Shown here: one piece after another, positions 34,977 through 43,511 of the stretch
Position numbering within the stretch: position 1 is the first letter of the stretch
How the letters are laid out: each line of letters begins with the position of its first letter
NCBI GenBank assembly: GCA_903851195.1
Contig: CAINNJ010000033.1
Span: 186,001 to 250,000, forward strand
DNA: 64,000 nt
Reading direction: 5' to 3'
Source of the DNA: an uncultured Acidobacteriia bacterium
GTDB lineage: Bacteria > Acidobacteriota > Terriglobia > Bryobacterales > Bryobacteraceae
Translations under genes and position numbers: made by a program
Notes under the pieces: model-generated
Told to the model about the DNA's origin: nothing
Databases searched by the model: none
What the model saw: the letters and a program-made list of their open reading frames with translations, nothing else

Positions 34977-36233
34977 ATGCTCAGAAACCGACGGATTTTC
35001 CTGCGCGATGCCGCGCTGGCGATGGTGGGAGTGGGTTCCGCGCCGCTTTGGCTCCAACGCGCGGCACTGGCGGACGACGCCCCGGGCAGACGGAAGAAAG
35101 TCCTTGTCGCGATCTTTCAGCGGGGCGCGGCGGACGGTCTGAATATCGTGGTGCCGCACGGCGACCCGCGCTATTACGAATTGCGGCCCTCCATCGCGAT
35201 CCCCCGGCCTTCCGCCTCGGCGCCGGGCGAAAGCGCCATCGATCTCGATGGCTTCTTTGGCCTCCACCCGGCGCTCGCTCCCCTGAAGCCTTTGTGGGAC
35301 AGCAAGCAACTCGGGATCGTGCACGCCGCGGGGTCGCCGGACCCCACGCGATCGCACTTCGACGCGCAGGACTACATGGAATCCGGCACGCCGGGTTTCA
35401 AGGCGACCAGCGACGGCTGGCTGAACCGCGCGCTGCCTGTCGCGAGCGGCAAGCCTTCTCCGGTGCGTGCCGTGAGCCTGGGTCCCTCGCTGCCCCGCAC
35501 GCTCCGCGGAAAGAACAGCGCCGTCGCGGTCGATAATCTCAGCAACTTCACGGTGCGCGATTCCGCCGCCGCGAAGACCCTGCAATCGCTTTATGCGGGA
35601 TCGCACGATCAGATTCTCGGCGGCACGGGGCGAGAGACTTTCGAAGCCGTGGCGTTGCTGCAATCGGTCGAAAAGATGCCCTATCAGCCGGCCAACGGCG
35701 CCGAATACCCGCGCGGCCGGTTCGGCGACAGCCTGCGGCAGATCGCCCAGCTGATCAAGGCCGACGTCGGGGTGGAGGTCGCATTCGCCGATCTCGGCGG
35801 CTGGGATCACCACGTGAATGAGGTTGGACCGAAAGTTTCTCTGGGACAACTGGCCGGGAAGGTGGAGGAGTTTGGTGGTGCCCTGGCTGCTTTCCACCGG
35901 GATATGGGCGACCGGATGGAAGACGTGGTGCTGGTGACCATGTCCGAATTCGGCCGCACGGCGAAAGAAAACGGGAATCGCGGCACCGACCACGGCCATG
36001 CGAACGCCATGTTCGTCATGGGCGGTCCGGTGGCGGGCGGGAAGGTCTACGGAACGTGGCCGGGACTCGCCCAGGAGCAGTTGTATGAAGGCCGGGACCT
36101 TGCTTTAACGACCGATTTTCGCGATGTTCTGAGCGAGGCGGTGGTGCGGCATCTGGGCAACCGGTCGTTGCAGCCGGTGTTTCCCAACTACGCCGGCAGC
36201 CCGGACAAGTTCCGCAATTTCCTGAAAAGTTAA
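34977..36233 (+). CDS. DUF1501 family protein with Tat signal
   Basis: The ATG at 34977 has AGGAG and AAGAGA just upstream and starts a twin-arginine signal (LRNRRIFLRDAALAMVGVG). The 418-residue protein has the alkaline-phosphatase-like DUF1501 fold: VAIFQRGAADGLNIVVPHGD near the start, SHFDAQDYMESGTPG, then DLGGWDHHVNE and TMSEFGRTAKENGNRGTDHGHA near the end, where metal ligands lie in related sulfatase/phosphatase folds. Tat export suggests cofactor or metal loading before secretion. It is the second half of the DUF1800/DUF1501 pair. Confidence 0.92.
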   Translation: MLRNRRIFLRDAALAMVGVGSAPLWLQRAALADDAPGRRKKVLVAIFQRGAADGLNIVVPHGDPRYYELRPSIAIPRPSASAPGESAIDLDGFFGLHPALAPLKPLWDSKQLGIVHAAGSPDPTRSHFDAQDYMESGTPGFKATSDGWLNRALPVASGKPSPVRAVSLGPSLPRTLRGKNSAVAVDNLSNFTVRDSAAAKTLQSLYAGSHDQILGGTGRETFEAVALLQSVEKMPYQPANGAEYPRGRFGDSLRQIAQLIKADVGVEVAFADLGGWDHHVNEVGPKVSLGQLAGKVEEFGGALAAFHRDMGDRMEDVVLVTMSEFGRTAKENGNRGTDHGHANAMFVMGGPVAGGKVYGTWPGLAQEQLYEGRDLALTTDFRDVLSEAVVRHLGNRSLQPVFPNYAGSPDKFRNFLKS

Positions 36234-36288
36234 AGGGTCGCGGCGTTGGCCCTCGGTGTGCTTTATTGTGGCAGTGAGGGTACTCGCC

Positions 36289-37302
36289 ATGAAGACGCGG
36301 ATTTTCCTGTTATCGATCGCCGGTTTGGCTGCGACAGCCAATTTCGGATTCAGCCAGACTTTTCAACGGACCGCCACGATGCGGGGCGGCGGGAACGGGT
36401 CGCAAGGCAAGTGCACCATCGAAGTGGTGGTGGACGGCGCGGCGCAGGTGGAGGTCCGGGGGACGTCCGCGTCGCTGATCAATCTGAAAGGGCAGCCTCC
36501 GCAGTGGCGCCGGTTCGAGTGCAACTCGCCGCTGCCGGCCAATCCGGCTGGATTCCGCTTTGCCGGTGTGGACGGCCGGGGGCGCCAGACGCTGATCCGG
36601 GAACCGCGTGGCGGCTCGCCGGCGGTGGTGGAAATCAACGATCCCGATAACGGAACGGAAGGTTACACGTTCGATCTGATCTGGGACCAGCAGGGGAATT
36701 ACTCGGGCGATCGCGGGCCCGGCGATCGTGGGCAAGGCGGCTATCCGGTGCCTGTGCCCGTGCCGGGCGGCAGGCCCGAATATCCTCGCGGGGGCGGGCG
36801 TTTCGGAACCGATCAGGCCGTCCAGATCTGTCAGGACAGCATCCGGCAGCAGATCTCAGATCGCTACCGCACGAATGACATTCGCTTTCGCGAGACCCGC
36901 ATCGACGATAATCCCGGGCGCCGCGACTGGGTCTTAGGCGCCGTGGAAGTGCGTTCGCCCCGGCAGCCCGATCAGGTCATGCGCTTTTCATGCTCTGTCG
37001 ACTTCGAGTCGGGACGCGTCCGCAGTGCCGAACTGCAGCCGGGGCCAGTCGAAGGCGGCGGCCGCGGCGACAATGCCCGCGCCATTCAGAATTGCGAACG
37101 GGCCGCGCAGCAGCGGATGCGGGAGCAGGGCTTCGGACGTGTGGAACTCGGCGAATCCCGGGTGGATTTCGACCGGGGAATGCGTGTGAATGGCGAACTG
37201 CGGGCTTATGGACGCGACGGCGCGCAGCCATTCCGGTTCTCGTGCGCTGTCGAAGGGCGGGACGGCGATGTGCGATCCGTGGAAGTCTTCCCGCGCCGCT
37301 AG
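36289..37302 (+). CDS. secreted protein with two tandem Cys-paired repeats
   Basis: From the ATG at 36289 (GAGGG upstream) the protein has 337 residues with a signal peptide ending about FGFSQ. I recognise no family. An N-terminal beta-rich domain (about 20-150) is followed by a Gly/Pro/Arg-rich linker (DRGPGDRGQGGYPVPVPVPG) and two related repeats of ~75 residues, starting near 175 and 263. Each holds a helix with one Cys (C181 QICQDS; C269 QNCERA) and a later FSC (C235; C319), so each may form one disulfide. This suggests a periplasmic or secreted binding protein produced by internal duplication. Confidence 0.8.
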   Translation: MKTRIFLLSIAGLAATANFGFSQTFQRTATMRGGGNGSQGKCTIEVVVDGAAQVEVRGTSASLINLKGQPPQWRRFECNSPLPANPAGFRFAGVDGRGRQTLIREPRGGSPAVVEINDPDNGTEGYTFDLIWDQQGNYSGDRGPGDRGQGGYPVPVPVPGGRPEYPRGGGRFGTDQAVQICQDSIRQQISDRYRTNDIRFRETRIDDNPGRRDWVLGAVEVRSPRQPDQVMRFSCSVDFESGRVRSAELQPGPVEGGGRGDNARAIQNCERAAQQRMREQGFGRVELGESRVDFDRGMRVNGELRAYGRDGAQPFRFSCAVEGRDGDVRSVEVFPRR

Positions 37303-37304
37303 TT

Positions 37305-38015
37305 CTACGCCTTCATAGCGATACAGTGTGGCACCGAGAGGCGCAGCAGTTCCTTGAAATCCGCCGCCTTTTCGGGCTGCCCGTTGCGTTTGTAATAGAC
37401 CGCTAAAGCCCACGCACACATGCCCGGCATGAGTCCGTGCTGCTTTTTAGCGGTCTTCTCCAGGCGGGGGATCACATCGTCCGCCGGCGTGCCGGCCACC
37501 AGGCGGATCACGTCGTCCAGCAGTTGCAGGCCGCCCGCGGGATCCTGCTTTTCGAGTTCCTGTCCCTCATCCGCCAGCCGAAGCGCCTTCGGATAATCGG
37601 TTTCTTCGAGTAAAGCCAGCACGGCCAGCACATACATCCGGTGGCCCTGGTACATCGGCGTCGTCTTGCGCCAGTCCACCGCCTGCAGTTCGGCGCGGGC
37701 CCGGTCGAACTCGCCAAAGAAAGCTGCAGCGAGAGCGGAGAGCCAGGCGGCCGCCGCGTCCGCGTGAGGAATCCGGCGAACGCCCTGATGGTAGTGCGCG
37801 ATAATGCGGTCCGGCGTGGTGTCCCGCAGCATCAGGCGAACCTGAAAATGCTTCGCGGCGATCGCGAGACCACAGATGGCCAGAGCCGTAAACACAATGG
37901 GAATCGCCACGTAGTTGCCCTGCCGGACGTTCCCGACCAGTCCGGTCAGCATCAGGGCCACGAACAGGCCACCCACCACCATCACACTCAGGAAATTCCG
38001 GTTTGTCGATTGCAC
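37305..38015 (-). CDS. membrane protein with TPR-like soluble domain, unknown
   Basis: 236 residues with a GTG start. Two membrane helices near the N-terminus (about 9-28 and 35-54) are followed by a cytoplasmic or periplasmic helical domain with TPR-like helix pairs (AAAWLSALAAAFFGEFDRARAELQAV; ALRLADEGQELEKQ; WALAVYYKRNGQPEKAADF). No catalytic motif is visible and I do not recognise the family. It is convergent with the repeat protein upstream (2-nt gap) and divergent from the Fe-S protein at 38156. Confidence 0.75.
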   Translation of the reverse strand: MQSTNRNFLSVMVVGGLFVALMLTGLVGNVRQGNYVAIPIVFTALAICGLAIAAKHFQVRLMLRDTTPDRIIAHYHQGVRRIPHADAAAAWLSALAAAFFGEFDRARAELQAVDWRKTTPMYQGHRMYVLAVLALLEETDYPKALRLADEGQELEKQDPAGGLQLLDDVIRLVAGTPADDVIPRLEKTAKKQHGLMPGMCAWALAVYYKRNGQPEKAADFKELLRLSVPHCIAMKA

Positions 38016-38155
38016 CCGTCGTCAACTATAGCGAACGGGCCCCGAAGCGTGGCGGGCGCGGAGTCGGTGAGATGCCGGGTCTTCCGCTTTCCGGTGAACT
38101 ATGATAGAGCATTGCGGGGGACGCCGGTCACGGCCAGCCCGCCTTACGAAAGCCT

Positions 38156-38995
38156 ATGCGGATCAATCCCGATAAATGCGTCGCCTGCGGTAACTGCACG
38201 TACGTTTGCCCGATGGAAGCGATTTACATCGACCCCGTAATCAAGCGCGCCACCATCAAGCGCGATGAATGCGTCGAGTGCTACGCCTGCTACAACGGCC
38301 TGAGCCAGGAGCATCTGAATCCGGTGATGGTGCGGACAGTGCGGAAGATCTTCGCGATGATGCGGGTCCGCTTCGATCCGGAGCCGGATGTCTGCCCCAC
38401 GGCGGCCTTCGAGCCCGACGAACTGACCTGGCCGCGCGTGGTGCGGCGGGCGTTTTCCGATCCGCGCGTGCCCCATGAATCCACCGGCGTGGAAGGGCGC
38501 GGCACGGAAGAAGTCAAGACCAACGACGTCAGCGGCCGCGTCAAAGTGGGCGAAGTCGGCTTCACCATCGAATTCGGACGGCCCGGCGTCGGCGCTCGCT
38601 TTTACGAGATCCAGGAAATGTGCTGGGCGCTCGCGAAGGCCGGCGTGGCATTTGAAAAGAAGAACCCCATCACTTCCCTGATGACCGATGTGCCTTCCGG
38701 CACGCTGCGCGCGGACATCCTGAATGAAAAAGTGATGTCGGCGATTGTCGAAATCAAAGTGACGGTTGACCGCACGGAAGAAATTGTCCGTCTGGTCTGG
38801 GACGTGGAAAAGAAACTGAAAACCGTGATCGCGCTGGGCGTGGGCACGCGCTGCGACGAGAAGGGCGAAGACACCGTGGTCGCGCCGATTCTGGAACGCC
38901 TCGGGTATAAACTGGAGCGCGCCAAGACGAATATCGGACTGGGCCGCGCCAGCCGCCCGCTGGAAACGCCCGCCAGGGAGACCGTGAACGCATGA
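38156..38995 (+). CDS. ferredoxin-like Fe-S protein of unknown function
   Basis: 279 residues. The N-terminus is a dicluster-ferredoxin-like module: C8-C11-C14-C18 (CVACGNCTYVCP) and C39-C42-C45 (CVECYACYNG). The fourth ligand of the second cluster may be C80 (VCPTAAF), 34 residues later, which is unusual. The remaining ~190 residues are alpha/beta with GRGTEEVKTNDVSGRVKVGEVG and GVGARFYEIQEM, which I cannot place firmly. A resemblance to ferredoxin-fused reductases such as 6-hydroxynicotinate reductase is a weak recollection only. Its stop overlaps the next gene (ATGA), so the two likely work together. Confidence 0.85.
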   Translation: MRINPDKCVACGNCTYVCPMEAIYIDPVIKRATIKRDECVECYACYNGLSQEHLNPVMVRTVRKIFAMMRVRFDPEPDVCPTAAFEPDELTWPRVVRRAFSDPRVPHESTGVEGRGTEEVKTNDVSGRVKVGEVGFTIEFGRPGVGARFYEIQEMCWALAKAGVAFEKKNPITSLMTDVPSGTLRADILNEKVMSAIVEIKVTVDRTEEIVRLVWDVEKKLKTVIALGVGTRCDEKGEDTVVAPILERLGYKLERAKTNIGLGRASRPLETPARETVNA

Positions 38996-39696
38996 CCAAT
39001 ACACTGCATCGCTTCGGAGACGCCGAGAGTTTCCGCGACGACTTCGTCATCTTTGCCATCGCCAGCAAAGGCACCAACGATAAGGATTCCCTGCCGAAGC
39101 TGCGGCGTTTTCTGGAGATCGCGGCCGAGTATAAGCCCGTCAACCTGGGCGACGCCCGTCATGGCGGCGCGCTGCGGCCGTCGAAGAGCATGAATCCGAT
39201 GGCGCACTGGAATCGCGATATTCAGCCGGATTTCGCGGCTGTCATCGCGGGTCTGGATCATCCCACCACCTGCGCGGCGGTGTTCGATAACAAGGTTGCG
39301 GCGGAAGATTTCGTCAGCCGGATCAGGAAGGAAGATCTGGGGCTTAGTATCAATATTTCAACGTCCATCGATGGCGCCGAGCAGTGCTGCCATCACGCCT
39401 GCATCCCGCGGCACAGCGTGGGTTACTCGCTGGGCTTCGAGGGCAGCGTGGAGAAGTTGCCGAGTTCGCAGGTGATGACGCTTTCCACCATGTGCGGTCA
39501 CGGCATGGTGAGCCACTCGCTGGCCAAGAAGATGGTGGACTGGGTGAAGGAAGGCCGCCGCACGCCGGAACAGGCGGTGTCTTACATGGCGCGGTTCTGT
39601 TCGTGCGGCGTATTCAATCCCGCGCGCGCGAAACGCGTGCTGGCGGAGGCCGTGAGTCAGGGCGCTATTAGTCAGGGAGCCCCGAATGCGAAGTAG
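38992..39696 (+). CDS. Cys/His-rich metal-binding protein, partner of the Fe-S protein
   Basis: 234 residues, not recognised as a named family. Its conserved-looking residues cluster in three motifs: C132-C133-H134-H135-x-C137 (QCCHHAC) with H141, C168-G-H170 (MCGHGMVS), and C203-x-C205 (FCSCGVFNP). Together they could bind an iron-sulfur cluster or zinc. There is no signal peptide, so it is cytoplasmic. It starts inside the Fe-S gene's stop (ATGA) and overlaps the secreted amidohydrolase gene by 11 nt. A two-subunit redox enzyme is the most natural reading, but no reaction can be named. Confidence 0.8.
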   Translation: MTNTLHRFGDAESFRDDFVIFAIASKGTNDKDSLPKLRRFLEIAAEYKPVNLGDARHGGALRPSKSMNPMAHWNRDIQPDFAAVIAGLDHPTTCAAVFDNKVAAEDFVSRIRKEDLGLSINISTSIDGAEQCCHHACIPRHSVGYSLGFEGSVEKLPSSQVMTLSTMCGHGMVSHSLAKKMVDWVKEGRRTPEQAVSYMARFCSCGVFNPARAKRVLAEAVSQGAISQGAPNAK

Positions 39697-40996
39697 CGCG
39701 TTGCGGTTGCTGTTGCCGCTGCTGGCCGTTTCCCTTCACGCCGAAGTGAAGGTGCTGAAGAATTTCACGCTGATCGATGGCACCGGCCGTGCGCCCGCCG
39801 CGAACAGCGCCATGATTATCGACGCCGGACGTATTACGTGGGTGGGTCCCGCGGCGCAATTGAAAGCCCCGGCAGGCGCCGAGACGGTGGACTTGGCGGG
39901 CAAGTTTGTCATGCCCGGCATCATCAATCTGCACGGCCATCTGGGCGCCGTGGTGGACCTGCAGCAGAGCGCCGATAACCTCACGGAAGCGAACGTAGAA
40001 AAGAACCTGAAGACCTACGCGTCTTACGGCGTGACCACCGTGCTGAGCATGGGAACCGACAAAGACCTGGTGATCGGAATGCGCGACAAACAGCGCGCCG
40101 GCGGCCGTCCCGGAGAGACCCGGATTTACACGGCGGGCAAGGGCTTTATCTTTACTGGCGGCTATGGCGGCTTGGCGGGCGTGAACGTCGGTGTTTCCAC
40201 CCCGGTGGACGTCTCGAAACAGCTGGATTCGCTGGCGTCGCAAAAGGTCGACATGGTGAAGCTCTGGATGGACGATCACCTGGGCGAACAGAAGAAGATG
40301 CCCTATGAGATCGGCAAAGCGATCATCGACGGCGCGCACCAGCGTAATCTGCCGGTGTCCGCCCACATCTTCTACCTGGCGGACGCGAAAAAGCTGGTGG
40401 AGTACGGCGTGAACGGCCTGGCTCACAGTGTCCGCGATAAGCCCGTGGATCAGGAACTGATCGATTCCATGAAGAAGCACGGCACCTGGCAGCTCGCCGG
40501 TACGCTCAGCCGCGAAGGCAGCATGTTCGTGTACGCGCAGACGCCGCCGTTCGCGAGCGATCCGTTCTTTACGCGCGGTGTTTCGCAGAACGTGATCCGC
40601 ACGCTGAAGAGTCCCGAGTACCAGAAGACGCAGGCGGCCGACCCTCACTTCGCCCACTACAACGAATTCCTCGAAACCGCCAAGAAGAACCTGAAGAAGC
40701 TGGTGGATGGTGGCGTGAAGTACGGCTTCGGCACGGATTCCGGGCCTCCCGGACGTTTTCCCGGCTACCTGGAGCACTGGGAAATGGAGCTGATGGTGGA
40801 CGCGGGTCTGACGCCTTCCCAGGTGATCCAGGCCGCCACGAAGAACTCCGCGGAGTTCCTCAAGGCGAAAGACCTGGGCACGCTGGAAACGTCGAAGTGG
40901 GCCGATCTCATCGTGCTGGAGAAAAACCCTCTCGAGAACATCAAAAACACGCGCACCATCAACGCCGTTTACATCGCCGGCAATAAGATCAAATAA
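39686..40996 (+). CDS. secreted amidohydrolase family protein
   Basis: 436 residues with a signal peptide (1-19, ...LAVSLHA). It has the imidazolonepropionase/adenosine-deaminase-like amidohydrolase fold: an N-terminal beta-sandwich (KNFTLIDGTGRAP...), metal motif LHGHLG, and a late Asp in KYGFGTDSGPPG. The C-terminal return to the sandwich is typical (KWADLIVLEKNPLENIKNT). Members hydrolyse cyclic amides, dipeptides or similar bonds; the substrate is unknown. It starts 11 nt inside the Cys/His-rich gene, although that protein is cytoplasmic and this one exported. Converges with the minus-strand gene after only 3 nt. Confidence 0.9.
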   Translation: MRSSALRLLLPLLAVSLHAEVKVLKNFTLIDGTGRAPAANSAMIIDAGRITWVGPAAQLKAPAGAETVDLAGKFVMPGIINLHGHLGAVVDLQQSADNLTEANVEKNLKTYASYGVTTVLSMGTDKDLVIGMRDKQRAGGRPGETRIYTAGKGFIFTGGYGGLAGVNVGVSTPVDVSKQLDSLASQKVDMVKLWMDDHLGEQKKMPYEIGKAIIDGAHQRNLPVSAHIFYLADAKKLVEYGVNGLAHSVRDKPVDQELIDSMKKHGTWQLAGTLSREGSMFVYAQTPPFASDPFFTRGVSQNVIRTLKSPEYQKTQAADPHFAHYNEFLETAKKNLKKLVDGGVKYGFGTDSGPPGRFPGYLEHWEMELMVDAGLTPSQVIQAATKNSAEFLKAKDLGTLETSKWADLIVLEKNPLENIKNTRTINAVYIAGNKIK

Positions 40997-40999
40997 GGC

Positions 41000-43330
41000 T
41001 CACGGCAGCGTGCTGCAGAGCGGCGTGTTCTTGTCGTAGTTGTAACAGGGCGAGCAGAGCGTGCTTCCGGCGGGGCATTTGCCGTCCGGCGTCCGCTCGC
41101 CGATCCAGAAGATGGCCGAAGTCGGCATGATATCGGCATTGTGGCTGAAGCCCTGCAACATGTGGGTGGTGCCCGTGAGCGTGTTGAAGTCGTTCATGTT
41201 GTCGCCACCCTGCGCGGTGCAGTTGGGCCCGTCGAAGAGAGTTCCCTGCAGGGGCACGGGTTTTGAAGTCCGCAGGGCGAAATCCACTTCCTGGTAATTG
41301 CCGGTGATGCCGTAGAAAGTCGCGGGAAGCCAGCAACCGCCGTACCACGTGACGGAGATATCGGACGCGTTCGGCGTCATCACCTGCACGGAGTTACTCT
41401 GCGAGGAGTAATTGCCGGCCGCGTCATAAGCCCGGATGCTGTAGGTGTAATTCGAACTGGTATAAACATCGGTGTCCACGTACGTGTTCTGCGACGCGGG
41501 CACGGTGGTCAACTGCCAGCCATTGCGCACGATCCCGTAGGACGCGATACTGGACGCGGTGCCGGCGATCCACGTAAGATCCACTTCGTTGGCACTTTTG
41601 GCGACGGCGGACACAAGAGTCGGCGTGGCGAGGGCCGGACCGCTTACCGGAACGGTAACGGTGACCGAAGCACTGCTGACGCCCTGGGTATTCGTTGCCG
41701 TAATTGTCCAGGTGGTGGTCTGTACGGGGTTCACGACGGCGCTGGAGCGTGTCGTCACGTCGCCGACGCCGTTATCGATACTGATGGACGTGCCGCCGGA
41801 AACGGACCAGGAAAGCGTGACGGGTTGTCCGGCCGCCACGTTGTTGGCGTTCGCGGTGAACGACGAAATCAGCGGCGCGTTGGGTGCGGCTGAAGTGTTC
41901 TTCCACGACACCTGCACCACGTCGCCGCCGTTCGCTTCGTAGTGATCCACCTCGATCAGGTGAGTGCCCGCCGACACGGCCTGCGTGACCGTGTAAGCGG
42001 TCGGGTAGTGATCCACCCAGTTGTTGAGAAGCGGCTGGCCGTCAATGAGCAGGCGGATCCCGTCTCCGGCAACCACCGTGAACGTGTACGTCCCGGGATT
42101 CAGCACGAAGTTCCCCTGCCAGCGAACGGAGAAGTTACGCGCGGGCACGGAAGGATCGGGCGGGAAGTTCAGGTAATCGAAATTGAGCTGGCTGTCGGTG
42201 CGCACCAGGATGGTGTTGCCGGAGAGCGTCGTGTTGCTGTAGTAACAAGCGGTCCACGCGCCTGTCGCAGCGGACGGGCACGCGCCGGAGGGGGTCGACG
42301 ACGACGGCGTGGTCACCTGGATGCTGTTGCCGGCGGCCGAGTAGTTTCCCGCGGCATCGAACGCCTTCACGGCGTAGGTATACGCGGCGCCGGCAATGAC
42401 CGAGGTATCCGCGTAAGACAGCGCGGACGCGCCGGTAGAAGTGCCCGTGGAGGCGATGGGCGAGCCGTTCCGCAGGATCTGATAACCGGCCACCTCGACG
42501 TTATCCGTGCTCGCCAGCCAGGTAAGATCCACTTCCGTCGCGCTCTTCGCGATCGCGGAAACCAGCGACGGCGATGTCGGCGCCTGCGTATCCGGGACGG
42601 CGCCCGAGGACACAATGACCGTGGTCTGCGCCGTCACCGCGCCCGTGCTGCCCGTCGCCGTGAGCGTGTACGTCGTCGTCGCGGCAGGCGTAACCGTGAC
42701 GCTGGTTTTACTGGTCACGTCGCCGATCCCGTTGTCCACGGTGACGTTCGTGGCGCCTGAAACATTCCACGCGAGCGTGACCAGTTGGCCCGGCGCCGTC
42801 GCGGAAGGGGTCGCCGTGAATGAGGAAATCACCGCCGGAGCCACGGGTGGTGGTGGCGCGGTCACCGTTCCGTTGCTCTTCCACGTTACCTGCGCGGTCG
42901 CACCGCCGGATTTTTCGTAATATTCGACCTTGATGACGTGATTGCCCGCGCTGAGCGTTTTCGTCAAATTGTAAAAAAGCGCGGATCCATCGGTCCATTT
43001 TTCAAAGGCGAGATTGCCGTCGAGATAGAACCGGATGCCGTCGGAAAAGATCAGAGTGAACGTATAATCGGCGGCCGCGAAGACGAAATTGCCCTGCCAG
43101 CGCGCGGAGAAATTGAGCGGTTGCAGGGAGGGATCCGGCGAGCCGTTTTCCCAGTCGAAGTTAACGTCTTTGTCGGTTCGGATCAGCACCGGGTCGCCCG
43201 AAAGCGTGGTGTTGCCGTAATAACAGCCTGTGAAGGCCTGCGTCGCCGGAGGCGGACAGACTGGCGGAGGAGTCTGGGCCTGCGCGGCGACCGCCGCGAA
43301 CAGCAGAGCGAATAAGGTAGTTGTGCGCAT
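41000..43330 (-). CDS. secreted modular PA14 / Ig-like / fibronectin III protein
   Basis: 776 residues with a signal peptide (ALLFAAVAAQA). The body is a duplicated triplet: PA14-like carbohydrate-binding sandwich (about 30-155 and 350-480; CYYGNTTLSG / CYYSNTTLSG), Ig-like domain (about 165-245 and 490-565; VTLAWNVSGATNVTVDNGIGDVT / VTLSWSVSGGTSISIDNGVGDVT) and FN3 (about 250-345 and 570-660; DAAGNYS...NSVQV). A final ~110-residue region is Cys-rich (GGCW, GPNCTAQ, GKCPAGSTLCSPCYNY) and unfamiliar. It is probably a surface adhesin or polysaccharide-binding protein. A 6-8-6 inverted repeat lies just upstream. Confidence 0.88.
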   Translation of the reverse strand: MRTTTLFALLFAAVAAQAQTPPPVCPPPATQAFTGCYYGNTTLSGDPVLIRTDKDVNFDWENGSPDPSLQPLNFSARWQGNFVFAAADYTFTLIFSDGIRFYLDGNLAFEKWTDGSALFYNLTKTLSAGNHVIKVEYYEKSGGATAQVTWKSNGTVTAPPPPVAPAVISSFTATPSATAPGQLVTLAWNVSGATNVTVDNGIGDVTSKTSVTVTPAATTTYTLTATGSTGAVTAQTTVIVSSGAVPDTQAPTSPSLVSAIAKSATEVDLTWLASTDNVEVAGYQILRNGSPIASTGTSTGASALSYADTSVIAGAAYTYAVKAFDAAGNYSAAGNSIQVTTPSSSTPSGACPSAATGAWTACYYSNTTLSGNTILVRTDSQLNFDYLNFPPDPSVPARNFSVRWQGNFVLNPGTYTFTVVAGDGIRLLIDGQPLLNNWVDHYPTAYTVTQAVSAGTHLIEVDHYEANGGDVVQVSWKNTSAAPNAPLISSFTANANNVAAGQPVTLSWSVSGGTSISIDNGVGDVTTRSSAVVNPVQTTTWTITATNTQGVSSASVTVTVPVSGPALATPTLVSAVAKSANEVDLTWIAGTASSIASYGIVRNGWQLTTVPASQNTYVDTDVYTSSNYTYSIRAYDAAGNYSSQSNSVQVMTPNASDISVTWYGGCWLPATFYGITGNYQEVDFALRTSKPVPLQGTLFDGPNCTAQGGDNMNDFNTLTGTTHMLQGFSHNADIMPTSAIFWIGERTPDGKCPAGSTLCSPCYNYDKNTPLCSTLP

Positions 43331-43341
43331 GAAAATCAGAT

Positions 43342-43361
43342 CGTAAACGCATCAATTTACG
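43342..43361. promoter_or_regulatory. operator-like inverted repeat upstream of the PA14 gene
   Basis: CGTAAA-N8-TTTACG is a perfect 6-bp inverted repeat 12 nt before the ATG at 43330 (minus strand). Its 6-8-6 spacing equals that of the ArsR operator, but the sequence differs. The rest of the 43331-43511 gap holds nothing I recognise. Confidence 0.35.
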
Positions 43362-43511
43362 CTATTTTCCCGGCGCGTTACTACCGCCATCACAAACTTC
43401 TTTTCTTACCACCGTACTCCAGGACATACTTCCAGAGCTTTCGGAGTAAGCTTTTATGCACTCAAATTGTCGCGATTTTTCCCTGATATCGCTCGCTCAG
43501 AGAAACCTGAT

